Shown piece after piece: positions 10,926 through 22,484 of a stretch of 64,000 nucleotides of DNA (positions are counted from its first letter, which is position 1; every line of letters starts with the position of its first letter). The translations under genes were made by a program, and so were the position numbers. Origin of the DNA: Eublepharis macularius (taxonomy: Eukaryota; Chordata; Lepidosauria; Squamata; Eublepharidae); contig NC_072795.1 in assembly GCF_028583425.1 (NCBI RefSeq), forward strand, positions 67,408,001 through 67,472,000, written 5' to 3'. A model generated the notes under the pieces. That model worked only from the letters and a program-made list of their open reading frames with translations. It ran no database searches and was not told where the DNA came from.

Positions 10926-11036
10926 ATTATTTCCTAGTGCCAGCTTGAAGAACCACTGTTCTGGTGCAGACCCCCACTGTGTGTGGACCATTACACTTCT
11001 TGCACCTGGGTCTTATGTGAGGCAAGCAGTATAGGA

Positions 11037-11229
11037 CTGTTTATTTCTATATTTAAAACATTCCTATGCTGCCTTTTCTCCCAAGTAGGGTGCCCAAGGC
11101 AGTAAATATCAAAACAGTAAACATTTCAAAATTAAAACTTTTGAGACATTAAAACAGAATTTAAAATAAAGTATATATAAAATATTTAAACAAATTCAAT
11201 AAAATATATAAACACACAGAACACAACCA
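11037..11229 (-). repeat. LINE 3'-end fragment
   Basis: TTTATTTCTATATTTAAAAC is followed by ATGCTGCCTTTTCTCCC and GTGCCCAAGGCAGTAAA, then A-rich sequence. This is a reversed 3' end of a LINE or its partner SINE. No coding remains. Confidence 0.5.
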
Positions 11230-11389
11230 GGATGGAGGGCTGATAACAATTATTAGGTGTATGGAACCTCCCCCCTAAGTCTTTACCTGCTGCAGAAAAT
11301 AATGATAGAGGATGGAGGGCCAATAACAGCTAGCTGGGGAATTCCAATCCCCCCAAATGTCTTTAACTGCTAAGGAAGGCAACAATAAA
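11230..11389. repeat. Two diverged 80-bp tandem units
   Basis: Units start at 11230 and 11310, each with GGATGGAGGGC at its head, a run of C, then GTCTTTAMCTGCT. They are clearly related but substantially diverged. Confidence 0.7.
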
Positions 11390-11417
11390 GGGAGACAGAT
11401 TAATCTCCCTTGGAAAA

Positions 11418-12533
11418 TAAGGGGGTGCAATTCAGTATTGATATACCAAATAAATACTTGGATAATGGCTAAATCAACATTACCTGAGTATACCAAATTG
11501 GAAAATTCCAAATAAAATTGTGATACTGAATAATTTAATGCCAGATAAAAGGGAATATATTCAGTTTTATCTGGTAAACACAGCTACAGCCTTTCTAAAG
11601 CTGGCTGGTTGCTCTTTCTTTCCTGTTTGCCGGCTTTCCATGGCTTTCATGGGTGTTTTTCCTCCAGAAGGGAAAGGAGTGATGCAGGAAGTGGAGTGAA
11701 ATTTCCCCCCTTTGCAGGCTTCCCAGACTTGACTGGTAATGGTTTGATTTTGGTTGTTGTTGGTTAAATTGAGCTTGCTTCAGTTTGGTTCTGTTGTGAT
11801 TCTCTTTTATGACATTGATTCTGCTCAGATTCTCTGGTTTGGCCTTGGCTCATTTGGGCTTGCATTGACATTGAGTTCTGCCTGCCTGCCTGTGTTCTTT
11901 GATTGACATTGGTTTTGTTGAGCTTTCAATAGTGTCCTCCTTTGCTTCAGTTTGGTTCTGCTGACACTCCCTGACTTGATGTTACTTCCCCTGCCTTGGT
12001 ACTGGTGCGATTCTCTGGTTTGATGTTGCTCCCTTTGGTTCAGGTGGGATTCTCTTGCATCAGTTTTGTTCTGTATTATATACACTAACATTTAATCTAA
12101 ATGAGAAAAATGAATGTCATAGGGGTAACTAGACCATTGGTTTTGTTATGCCTTGTCTCTGGCATGATGTTGGTTCCCTTGCGTCAAGTTGGTTCTGCTG
12201 AGCTTTGTTGGTTCACCTTGCACCAGGATTGGCTTTTGGCTTAAAGTCTCTTTGCCTGGAAAGCCTTGGAAGTGTTTCCCCCATAGGAAATAATGGAGAG
12301 TGACTTGGAGCACCTTGTTCTAATCTTCCTGAAATTGGTGTGTGTGTGGGGGGGGGGGGAGTCTTTAGTGGACAGGAAGGAGTACATTCCACGCAAATTT
12401 GATGGAATTTGCTTGAAACCTCCCCAAGCCTCCTGGATAGTTTTCCCCATAGGGAATAATGGCCGACTATATTTGGTGTTCCCTGGTAAAACCAGATCTG
12501 AATAGAGAATCTTACCTGGATATCAGGAATAGC
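11418..12533 (+). mobile_element. Unclassified ~1.1-kb interspersed element, copy 1
   Basis: Begins near AATAAGGGGGTGCAATTCAG and TATACCAAATAAA. The interior holds degenerate repeats of a theme such as GATTCTCTGGTTTGATGTTG and TTCAGTTTGGTTCTG. The distal part has CCCCATAGGGAATAATGG. The 27551-28498 segment is a second, inverted copy with the same order of blocks. No protein is encoded. It may be a non-autonomous DNA transposon, but terminal repeats and target duplication are not clear. Confidence 0.7.
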
Positions 12534-12535
12534 AA

Positions 12536-12785
12536 ACGTTTATGGCAGCCTGGGAAAGGGTCTTCTTGGTTGTGGTGCTGAAATGTTGGAACTCCCTCCC
12601 CAAGGAGTTTCTTCTATCTTCCACTATTGTTATCTTCCGCCAGTTGGTGCTTTTTGTTTTGTTTAGCATACCTCCAGTAAATACTTTTTAGCCTGCCTCC
12701 CTGCTCATTTTTTCAAATATGTTTATGAGTTTATAATTTTTGTTTAATTGTTTTAAACATTTGTGTTTTAAATGCTTTTTAATGT
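12536..12785 (+). mobile_element. L2-type LINE 3' end
   Basis: The + strand near 12580 reads like the L2 C-terminal string (AFSV..LWNSLP): GCTGAAATGTTGGAACTCCC and TCCCCAAGGAGTTTCTTCT. A 3' UTR with TTTTAATGTTT-like repeats follows. It is severely 5' truncated and frameshifted. Confidence 0.65.
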
Positions 12786-12799
12786 TTGGAATAGTTTAG

Positions 12800-12968
12800 G
12801 TGAGTAGCCATGTTGGTCTGCCGTAGAACAGCAGGATTTGAGTCCAGTGGCACCTTAGAGACTTAAAAGATTTTCAGGATGTAAGTTTTCAGAAAGGAGC
12901 TCTGACTCTCAAAAGCTTACACTCTGAAAAACTTGTTGATCTCTGTGGTGCCAAAGGACTCAAGTCTT
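12800..12968. mobile_element. Old, decayed family 2 inverted element
   Basis: Blocks in the same order as the young copies: GAGTAGCCATGTTGGTCTG, then GAGTCCAGTGGCACCTTAGA, then TCTCAAAAGCTTACACTCTG, then GTGGTGCCAAAGGACTC. The hammerhead boxes are destroyed. It shows that the family has been active for a long time. Confidence 0.65.
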
Positions 12969-12970
12969 TC

Positions 12971-14540
12971 AGCTGTGTAGTTTTCCTGACTTCATAATTC
13001 TAAGAAAGCTGCAAATGGAAAAGCCAAGATAAGAGTGTGAGTGTGAGTGTGTGTGTGTTGGACAGTGGGAAAACTGCCCTACATTGATATCAAGACTTCC
13101 TCTCTGATAGCCAGTAACAGTCCTAGGGAAAACAAGACAGTAAGAAGTCAGGGATTCAGAAGCAATGGGACTATCCAATCTGGTTGACATGGCATACATA
13201 TAGTAGTGACAGCAGAGGAATCTTGGTTCTTGTAAACCAAATAGTGACAGTTACATTTTTGAATTATGTGGCTAACTAGAACTGGTTCTGTGAATTGTGT
13301 GTAGTGCAGCTAGTCAATGCAAGATTGTTCTACTTCAGAGGACAGGAAAAAGTCATATGGTTTGTTACACATATGTAAACATTCTTCAAACAGAGCATTA
13401 CATTTGGATTAAAGATGCAACTGGACCCAGAGGATGATTTCAAGGTGCTCTGTATCAAAGCACATTTGGGCCTAACATGTATCTGTGGAAAACTTGTGAA
13501 GATACCAATACTTTACTCCTTAGAGACAAGGCAGGATCCCAATGTAATTTTTAAAGATGTCCTAGCATTGCTGGGACGTGAGTCGGACTCAAGAGTACGA
13601 CCTCAAGAATATGACCTCAGGTTACCAATATCAAAAACTTGGAGAAGCACAATTACCTCTGGATATTAAAATCAGTAGTGTCAAAGGTCTGTCATACATT
13701 TTTTTAAAGATTAAAAAAACTGACATCTGATTTGGAATGCAGGGAACAGTTTCATGCAATTAATATTTTGTACGCTGTGTCTTAGATAGCCTGTTTTAAA
13801 AAAAATGAGGGATGATTGTTAGTCAGATGAAAACTTAACCAGAAAACCTGGTGTGCTAAAGACATTAATCAGAACCAGAAATAAAAGAAGTTTTATGTGT
13901 ACAGACAGTTAAGCCAGGGATGAACGTGCTGTTCTTTTTTTGCCTTCCTGTAAATGTATTAACAAACTGAAAGTATGAACAGAAAAAGGGGAACCAAAGT
14001 ACTCAATAACCACCCCATTCAGATTTTTACTTTTGAAAGGGGTGGGGGTATATAATTGAGGTTTATAAAACTGTATATTGTATGGAGGAAGTGAATGGAG
14101 AATTTTTTGTTCTTCCATCATAACATTAGAGCTAGGGTCTCCCAGTGAAATTGATTGGCAATAAAAATAGGACCAGTAAGAACGTACTGTTTCATTCAAG
14201 GCATAACTAACATGAGTTTCTGTTACAAGGTGTAGTGATGGACTTCAGCCTAGATAGCTTTAGAAGTGATGGGAGAAATTCATATAAGCCATGTGGGTCC
14301 CCAGGAGTGACCAAGGTAATAACTTTTATCTGGCCAACTATTGTATAAAATTTTGTTTCCAACATTTAAAGTTACAGGCCTCTTTTCCTGAATTCATTGG
14401 TTTTTAAAAACAATGGTAATTGTATGTGGTGACTTGGCATTAGGATGTGATTTGTCCAGAACAAAAGGATCTTCATATCTTCTTTTATTTTAAAATTGTT
14501 ACAGGAACACTTTCCCCAAGTTTCACAAAGATTCACAAAG
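12971..14540. other. Apparently unique non-coding DNA with a GT microsatellite
   Basis: A GAGTGT/GT simple repeat lies at about 13033-13060. The 13415-13669 open frame has no recognisable domain or splice context. Confidence 0.5.
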
Positions 14541-14653
14541 ATTGCAATCCAGGTCTTTGTTGGTCTCCCATCCAATTACTAACCAAGGCCAACCCTGCTT
14601 AGCTTCTGAAATCTGATGAGATCAGGCTCACCTGCACTATCCAGGTCAAGGCA
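14541..14653 (-). mobile_element. 5S rRNA-derived SINE fragment
   Basis: On the minus strand, CTGATCTCATCAGATTTCAG and AAGCTAAGCAGGGTTGGCC are followed by GGTTAGTAATTGGATGGGAG. This is the 5S rRNA 3' half with the usual SINE substitutions. The tail is short and decayed. Confidence 0.82.
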
Positions 14654-16914
14654 TCTTATTTATTTTAGATATAAAAAATAAATGTAGAGAATCAAGGTCC
14701 TGATATTTCCCCTTTTTGTGATTCTTCTATTAAAGTAGTCGGTACTAGTGGTCCCAGCACTGCTTGAGGAGTGCCCCCCCTTCCTTCTGCCAGCTTACTA
14801 CATTCAACCTTCATGATGCTTCTGTAAAGTTATTGTTTCTAATATTACGATAACTAAGGCGTACTGAATGTTACAGGATCAACCAGAAGAAAGGATAAGA
14901 TCACTTTCCTCCCTACAGGGCTCATTTAGACCTGAGTTGATCTGCATTACATTTTTCCACATCAAAATAACACATGTTAATAAACTAACTTTTGGGACAG
15001 TTGCATGGCATTCACATGCAGGGATAGTGTTGGTTGGGAAATGGTTCCAGATTACACATACAGACATTATTCTGGATCATTTGGGAAATTAGTTGGAATG
15101 AGCTCAGCATTATACGTGCCATCCTGGTTTTGAAATTGTACAGAATGGATTTGACTGAGATCAGAACACAGCAGATAGAAGTTTTCTCCTGGATCTGAGT
15201 CTTGGACCTTATCTGCATAAGTTTTTCTCTTACGGGAACTGTCCTGCTCAGTGCTTTGTTAAGGCCTGAGGTTGTCTACTGCCTTGCTGTTTGGTTTCCT
15301 AATTGCCTCTTAGGGGTAGCAGCTTTGGCAAAAGATGGGACTTTCAAAGAGAGCAATCAGCAGCTTCATCATGGAGGCTATCATGAATGAGGACCCTTGC
15401 AATGAAAAATAAGTACTTCAGTTAATGGCAGTTACCTCCTTAAACTTGATATTTGAGTAGCAAAGCAAGGAAGTGGTGGGGAGTGATAAATTAGAAATTG
15501 TGTGTGTGTGGGCATGTGCCCCCCCCCCAAATCTCATGGAAATAATGTAGTGGTACCCTGCATCATAGAATGTGCTTGTAATTTATCTGCTCAGATAGGT
15601 ACTAGTAGACTCGTGGTTGTGTGGTGAAGGTATATGAGATGGGTAAGGCATGGCTTTCTCTGGCAGTGGACAAGTTTACTGTTTTAACTGATCATTCCCT
15701 GCTTTGCCACAAGGTCCCACAGTCCCCCTCCAAACTGCATGGTATTGCTCTGGGCGTAGTTATAGCTGGGCTATAATAGCATGATTGCAGCTGAGCCTCT
15801 GGACCGTTCTCCAATAAATATAGCTAAAAGCCTGTGCTTTTATTGTGCAAAAATGATTATCTGCAAAGTTGGTTGCATGGGGTATCCAATATCTGTCTTC
15901 AGTGTAGCACTTCTGTTGTAGAGCTCAGTCATTTTTCTTGAGCCCAGTCAGCAATATTTCTTGTTCTTAGGACAAACACACACACACACACACAAACTCA
16001 TTCACCTTTGTAGCTTGTGTGTACATGCCATTTTGAAGTGCTGTCCAGAACATGGATGCAGAAATGTTGTGGGCACTTACTAAACAATGCCTGTGACATC
16101 ACTAATTTTTGCACAGGCTTTTCTTTCCTAGTTCTGTACCTCTATGAACTCTTTAAAAGGAGTAAAAACAGAACAAAAATATGCTCCTGCTTTGTGAATC
16201 TTGGGAGAAGTGTTCCTGTAACAATTTTAAAATAAAAGTGACACATATATGCTATAGTACTCTGCCATTTGGTTGTTCTTAGATCTTTGAATGCTGCACA
16301 CTGGTGGAAAGGGCATTTCTCCTGGGCATTGGCATCACTTATCTTCTCCTATCCTCCCACCCCTTTTCTGGCAATTCCCCTTCCATTGCACAGTAGAAGA
16401 ACGTAACATGCTGGGCTACAACAATAATAGCACTAAGAAAACTGGAGTGGGGGTATTGTCTGGAAAAACAAAACATCAAAAAGTTGCAGTGCAACTCAAA
16501 TCACTTAGTCCTGCATGCTTTCAATTAAGAATAGCATGTGCAGACCTGCAGGTGGAATTCTATTATTGGTTCTCTTTTCTCAGCCCCAAGCAATGGACTT
16601 CCATTGAAATCCATCTGCCTACTTGTATTTTGGCAGATTCCATTGGTATTTCTTCAATATTATTAGCTGCTTGCCTCTTTTAAAGGCCACATGGTACGAG
16701 CATGTGTTTCCTTTATAAATATGAAGAAGTGGTTCAGAGCAGAAGTGCGCAACTGTCATGCAAATACAAGTGGCTTGACATGGGAAGGTTAAAAGTTGCA
16801 AGTGTACGATAGAGCTTGGTTGAAAAGTGAAATATTGCAAGCATTCAGACATAGCAAGAATACCGATTACTTGCTCAGCTAAGTGTAATGGTGTAGAAAT
16901 TAGAGGCTGGACTT
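14654..16914. other. Apparently unique non-coding DNA with simple repeats
   Basis: Includes a GT tract and a C-run at about 15499-15530 and a CA tract at about 15975-15993. A 130-codon open frame at 16291-16683 has no recognisable domain and no coding-like composition. Confidence 0.5.
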
Positions 16915-17330
16915 AAATGGAGCTGGGCACTATCGGCATACTGATGGCCCTTATCCCCAAGTCCCTGAATGACCTCCACCATCAGCTTCTTGTAGACTAA
17001 ACATTGTTTGGGATAAAATGGACCCCTGTAATATATAATTGCTAAGGCCCAAAGCTAACACCCCGCAGCATCACCTTTTGGAATCTACCCTCTAGATAGG
17101 AGCCACTATGCTTTGGTAGTCCAGCTCCTGTGTCCCAAGCCAAACAGGCCCTTCCAGGTTGGTACTACAGTTGATGGAGCTCCTGAAAGATCCAGGAGTA
17201 TCAACAAGGTAGCACATTCTCTTAGTCTGTGTCTCAATACATATTTTTCATTCAGATGACCAAGGTGATTTTAGTACCAAATCCAGGCCTGAAGCCAGAA
17301 TAAAACAAGCACAGGCAATCTACTTCCTGC
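16915..17330 (-). mobile_element. L2-type LINE fragment with decayed catalytic box
   Basis: The complement of 16920-16940 reads YADSAQL, corresponding to the YADDTQL catalytic box of L2-clade reverse transcriptases with the second Asp changed to Ser. Further into the minus-strand 5' side lie remnants of the block before it (LQGSIL near 17020). It is dead by substitution and frameshift. Confidence 0.72.
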
Positions 17331-18147
17331 AGATTCCCAGATTTGTTCTGCTTCAGTCCACTGGTGCTTTGTCTAAGAAGGGGAGACTTGCAACCAGGGT
17401 GGGGAGGGTCCACTCAGTCATAAAAAGAGAACACAGCTGGGTACTCCCTTCTGGTTAAATGTAATCAGCCCCAAAGGGCAAGGATTGAACACATGGATAA
17501 ATGGACTGAGCCAAGCACCCTACCTATATACTTTGATTGCAATAACTGGAGGGTTTTTTCATAATTTTAAAGAGCAACCCTCAACCCCTGGAGGAGGGAA
17601 GTGCATGAAAGGAAGAAATTAAAAGGGAGTATCCTTTGGATATTAACTGATAACAAAGTGTTAACAAAAAAGTTCTTGTGATTTGACTAGCTTTCTGCTA
17701 TGGTAGTCCCTGTGGTAGGTGGTCACTTCAAAACTGCTATTCAGATGTGATTTATTTTAGCTCTCTTTCATGTTTACCAAAGGGATGCCCTGTCCATTGG
17801 GTGATTCTTCATTTCTATCTGGAACACATTTGAGAAGATAGTTCTTGCTATCCCTCTGGAAAATATATTTTTTTCTTTTGCTATAAGAACACACACATAC
17901 TGTGATGAATACTGGGCAAAATCACATGATGAAGGAGTAGTATGATTTCAGGTTGCCTGAATGAGCTCTAAAACACACAGAATAAAGGATTTAGACTATC
18001 TGCTGGGAATTTCAATATGACCATTAAATAAGATAATTCATAGCTATAGCTGAGCTGTCATTGATATTTTGGCAACACCTACCTCTTGTATTTTTAACAA
18101 AGCAACCAGGAACTGTTACCTTTGCCTAACAATAGCACCTAGAAGCT
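17331..18147. other. No recognised feature
   Basis: Non-coding, A/T-rich. Nothing assigned. Confidence 0.5.
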
Positions 18148-18270
18148 GTGGTCAAATGGACAAGGGTGAACAGGCTGAAACTGAATCCAGACAAGTTGAA
18201 GGTGATGCTGGTAGGAAAGTCTGTTCCCTTCATGGTAGCTAATACTCTGGAAATTGATGATGTCAAGTTC
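18148..18270 (+). mobile_element. L2-type LINE fragment
   Basis: The + strand translates to RVNRLKLNPDKLKVMLVGKS, matching the conserved L2 block NRLKLNPDKTEVMLVG. Only about 40 codons are recognisable. Confidence 0.75.
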
Positions 18271-18589
18271 CACTTACTTCCACCCTCTAAAGAAGCAAAA
18301 CAACCAGAATACAAACAAAGGTATTTTCACTCCACTTCTGCTACCAGGCAGAATTCCTCCACCTCTCTTCCTTCCCTGTCCAACATTCTCTGCAGTTCAA
18401 CTTGTGAAATCATGGCAACCGTATGTCACCATCAGAAAGGAAATGGAAGGATGATGCAAAAAATACATGGCTAGATGGCTTAAGCAAGTAACCCCAACAA
18501 TGTATACCCAACCCACTACCCCCATATTAGCCAGACTAACCTGAGTGAGAAGAGTCTGCCTATCCACAGATACAGAAGTTAGTCAGATC
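18271..18589. other. No recognised feature
   Basis: Short non-coding stretch, possibly a continuation of the L2 remnant but not recognisable. Confidence 0.45.
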
Positions 18590-18800
18590 ATGTAGCACAA
18601 TGGTTAGGTGGTTGGACTGTGAATCAGGACTCTGGTGGTTTGAGTCCTTCTGCTGCCATGAGCTCAGCAGGTGGCCTTCGGTAAGCCACTCTGCTCAGCC
18701 TCAGCTTATATTGTGGGGATAATAACACTGAATTTGTTCACTGCTCTGAATAAGCTACTAATCTGTCTAGAAGGGCGGTATATAAGTGCACTGTTATTAT
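18590..18800 (+). mobile_element. tRNA-derived SINE (ACA-like)
   Basis: The head shows pol III A-box-like TAGCACAATGGTTAGGTGG and B-box-like GGTTTGAGTCC. The body contains CATGAGCTCAGCAGGTGGCC and the 3' end AATCTGTCTAGAAGGGCGGT then ATATAAGTGC. It is well preserved. Copies in reverse lie at 30399-30861 and, as 3' ends only, inside the hAT at 22485. Confidence 0.82.
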
Positions 18801-20879
18801 CCTGAATAAGATTCAGCTGCTGAATTTCCCCAAACTCATAAACCAGAATCTTAAAAAAAAAAAAAAGCTTAGCTTTGCATTTTTCCTTTCCCTCCTTCCT
18901 CTTTTGAATTCTATATCAGTTAGAATACCTAGTTTGTTTTTCCAGGCACCATGAAGAAGACAGGGTTGATTTGTACTGCTCTCAGTTTGCCTGACTTGTA
19001 TGGGCAGGCCTTGCCTCCAAGAAAGAGCATTCCCACCCTAATGGGAAACTTGCTGTTCTCTCTGCCCTTGGGATGGGCCCAGAATCCAGGGAACAAGGAT
19101 GCTCCTTTCAAGATTAGCAGTGGTGGAGACAGTCCCTGTAGATGAAATAATCCTCACTTTCGATCGATATCATAAAGCCTAGCTGTGTGCTTGTTAAAAA
19201 TATAGATCTGTATCATTTTGCTTTTTAAAATTAACAACAAAATTTGTGCTGCAAGCTGCAGCCAGCTGCTGGCTGGCAGCTTTGCTTGAACATCTGGTGT
19301 TCCTGGGCTGTTCTAACGATAGGATTCATAAAAGATTATAATTCAAGTCTTTAGAATTCTGAACAACCACCCCCTCAAAAAAGTAAAATCCAAGCTGATT
19401 TTATTGGTTTTTTTTAAAAAAAGAAGACAGCTGGAGGGTGTGTTAGCAAAATAGTCCGAATGCTTCAGCAACTTTGTAATTAGCACTGGTACAGGGAGGT
19501 TGAATAGAAAATCTGTCCTGATGTGGAAATCTCCTTCCTAAAAATTGCTGTGCAACATGGCTATGGGCTTTGCTAAATGCTGAACTGGAGATCCTACACT
19601 AGAAATAAATAGTTACTGGCTAATGGAGAGGACCAGGCGTATTTTGTAACATAACAGTGAACAGCAAAGATCAAAGAATTCTGAGATTACTTTATCCAGG
19701 AGACTATGGTTTTGCTTAAAATTTATGTTAAAGTGGCCTTTATTTAAAATGTAGGGGTACAGTATCATATATGCACCTAATAGTTATAACAGTATCCTGT
19801 ATACAGAGTCTTTCTGCGGCCCTGTGCTTGGCTAGGAATTGATGGAGGGTTGATGTAGAAAAAACGACCACTGACAAACCTGTTTCTGTGATGGGGCTAG
19901 ATACCCTTCTTGATGCAGGCTTGGCCCAAACTATTGTCGGGAGTTAAGTAAACCACATGCTCCTTAAAGGTTCATTTATTTAAGTGATTCTGCCTATGCA
20001 CATGGGTTACATCTGAACCAGAAAGCTGTGAATTGCAGTACTTCTGCAAACCAGGGTTCCAAACTGAGAACAAATTTGGGTTATGGGTTGCTAGGCTAGC
20101 ACAAACTATAGCATTTTAATTCCGATGTAATGGCAAAGTATAGTTTGTCAATTTATTACGTTTCTGATTGAGTAGTATACTTTTTAGACTGTGTTGCTAC
20201 CTTCCCTGTTTGTTCTGTTGGTACCTTAAGTGGGAAGGGGAGCCCCTTGCTTTCCTTTTCAAAGTATAGTTTGCAGCAAAACCATAAACAGTTAATAAGG
20301 TTGTGGTGTGTGAATGGTCAGGTGGGGAAATCTAGCAAGGCCTAGGCTTTTTAAAGGTGTGTTTATACAGCACTAAATCTTGCCCCTGTTGCAGAACAAA
20401 GCTAGTGAATATGCTGATGCTTTCAGCTGGAAGATGGATGAAAAAAGAACGCAAGCACATCAGTGTTTAAAATACTTTTAGATCCCGTTTTCCCTCCCAG
20501 CGCAGTTTGGATACTAGTCAGGTAGCAGCATAAAATTAAAAAACAATAAATCAAAACTAAAAAAACCCAATACCACCTCCCTTTTGGTACCCTGTACCAC
20601 AATGTATTTGATGTATCTTCAACCCAAAGACATCATCTGCCCCAAACAACCTTCTATATAACTCTGTTCCACAGAAAAGGCTCAGTAGCTGTTCTCATGT
20701 TAGCAAAGAGAGGGACTAACAGATGGCACTGTTTGGCTGAATAAAATTGTTTTACTGGTATATGCAATAACATGCAGTCATCAAGTGTTTGGGTCACAGT
20801 GAAGGACTGCCACACCTTGAATTGGGCTGGGCCTACAGATTAACTGGAAACATGTGCTAAGATCTTAAAATGGGATTGG
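18801..20879. other. Apparently unique non-coding DNA
   Basis: Contains an A-run at about 18850-18867. No gene or repeat recognised. Confidence 0.5.
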
Positions 20880-21340
20880 TATATTCCTGACAATGAGCCA
20901 TAGAGAATAGACCACATTTTGTACCAGCTGAAGTTTCTAAATCATCTTCAAGGACAGCCCCATGTAGAGTGTGCTGCACCGATCAATATTTGAGGTTACC
21001 AAACCTTACATTAGTATGGCAAATGAGCTGTTTTGTAACAGAGGCCAAATTCTGTACTATATGAAGCTGAGCATAAGCATATTTTGCCACCATATTCACT
21101 GGCATCTCCTACAGGAATGCAGGATCTAACAGGATGCCTAAGGTTTTTTAAATGGACTCTTAATAAAAGCTGCATCCTACTGTTGTGGCAAGTTCTAAAG
21201 CAACAGCCTTACCCACTAGGGTCATTTCTGCCGTATGTGGATTTAATTGAGGCTTCTCCCTCAGACACTTGACCACAGCATTCATGCACTGCCCCACAAC
21301 CAAGATGGCAGCATCTGGAAGCTTGTTTAATGTGATGTAG
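20880..21340 (-). mobile_element. Decayed L2-type LINE fragment
   Basis: The sequence at 20927-20985 is the complement of the L2 block coding RLDYCNALYVGLPL..KLQLVQ in decayed form (ACCAGCTGAAGTTTCTAAA and GGACAGCCCCATGTAGAG). The similarity fades toward 21300. Confidence 0.68.
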
Positions 21341-21526
21341 AGCTAGGTGTCAGCTACTGTTTTAAAAATATTTAGAATTCCTAAGTGCTGTTAGCACATG
21401 AGAAGCTGCCTAGGCAGTCATGTGCCTGGATTTTTCTTGCCCTGCTTATAACTGATACAGACATTCATGTTACCAGTTCAGATTATGGATCAGATGTCAG
21501 TTAAGTGCCTCCACCTGCTCCTGATC

Positions 21527-21710
21527 TGTAGAGGATCTGGCAGACCCACGTTTGAATTCTCCCTCTGCCATGGAAACTTGCTGGATGATGTTGGCTAGTC
21601 ACATACTTGCAGGGTTGTTCTGATGATAAAATGGAAGCGGGAAGGACAGTTTAAGCTGCTTTGGGTCTCCACTGATTATAAGGGCAGGGTGAAAGTGAAG
21701 CAAATAAATG
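21527..21710 (+). mobile_element. tRNA-derived SINE, decayed
   Basis: Same body as the 8940 copy: CCCACGTTTGAATTCTCCC (B-box region), CTCTGCCATGGAAACTTGCT, AGGGTTGTTCTGATGATAAA, GCTGCTTTGGGTCTCCA, ending AATAAATG. Confidence 0.75.
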
Positions 21711-22476
21711 TCCCCCACCCCCCGTCTCCCAGCAGTACAAATGGAATCCCTTTTGGTAGAGAGATGGGTAGCTGGTGATGATTTCTACTTCAAGAAGCGA
21801 TAGTCTCTCCCCTTGACAATATGGAAGTTTAAAATGAAGAAGCGATCATGCAATTCAATATTCCTCTTGCTGGAAGCAAGCCCTCCTGATTTTAGTTCCA
21901 TTTACCTGCAAGCAAGCATGGTTAGGAGTCCAGCTTCATGGTATAACCTTCCAAAATAGCCTGAAGTAAATGTGAAAATGTTTCCTAGAAGGCCATGAAA
22001 GCCTTTAAAGTATATACGTGATCTGGGGATGGGAAGCTCGACTGGTGAAGAAGAGAGACACGGAAAAACTAGGAGCTATACCCCTCCAGTCAACAGATGC
22101 AGGAAGTCTGGTAGTGGACCTGGTCTCCTACAGCAACAAGGCGCAGTTTGCCTCAGGAGCAATGCTCTCTCTGACGACACCTAGCTTAACCTTGCAAGCT
22201 TTAAAAGGAGAAGCTGTGAGAGGCTAAATGAAGGGGCAGGAAGCTGGAATCCATAAGACCTTCTGAGAGCTCAGCCATGCTGTTCCCTTACTCTAGCTGA
22301 ACCCTTCACTATATTTTGAATATTTGTAACATTAAATTTTCATTCTAAAGCCGTTTTGGCATTTACAGATTAGTTGCCAATACAATATAACTTCAGTATT
22401 TCTTTAAGAAAAGAAGTCATGGTGTTCTGAGAACAAAATGTCATAATCGTTGTATCTTTCAGAATGCATACACATA
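21711..22476. other. No recognised feature
   Basis: A 69-codon frame at 22018-22227 is slightly GC-richer but has no recognisable motif or splice context. Confidence 0.45.
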
Positions 22477-22484
22477 GTCACAGT

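Noticed and set aside
16291..16683. A 130-codon + strand frame
   Set aside because: No recognisable domain, and no similarity between its parts and any family I know. It is consistent with chance.
18590..18800. Possible tRNA gene from A- and B-box-like motifs
   Set aside because: No complete cloverleaf, and the motifs belong to a SINE head with a retroposon body and tail.
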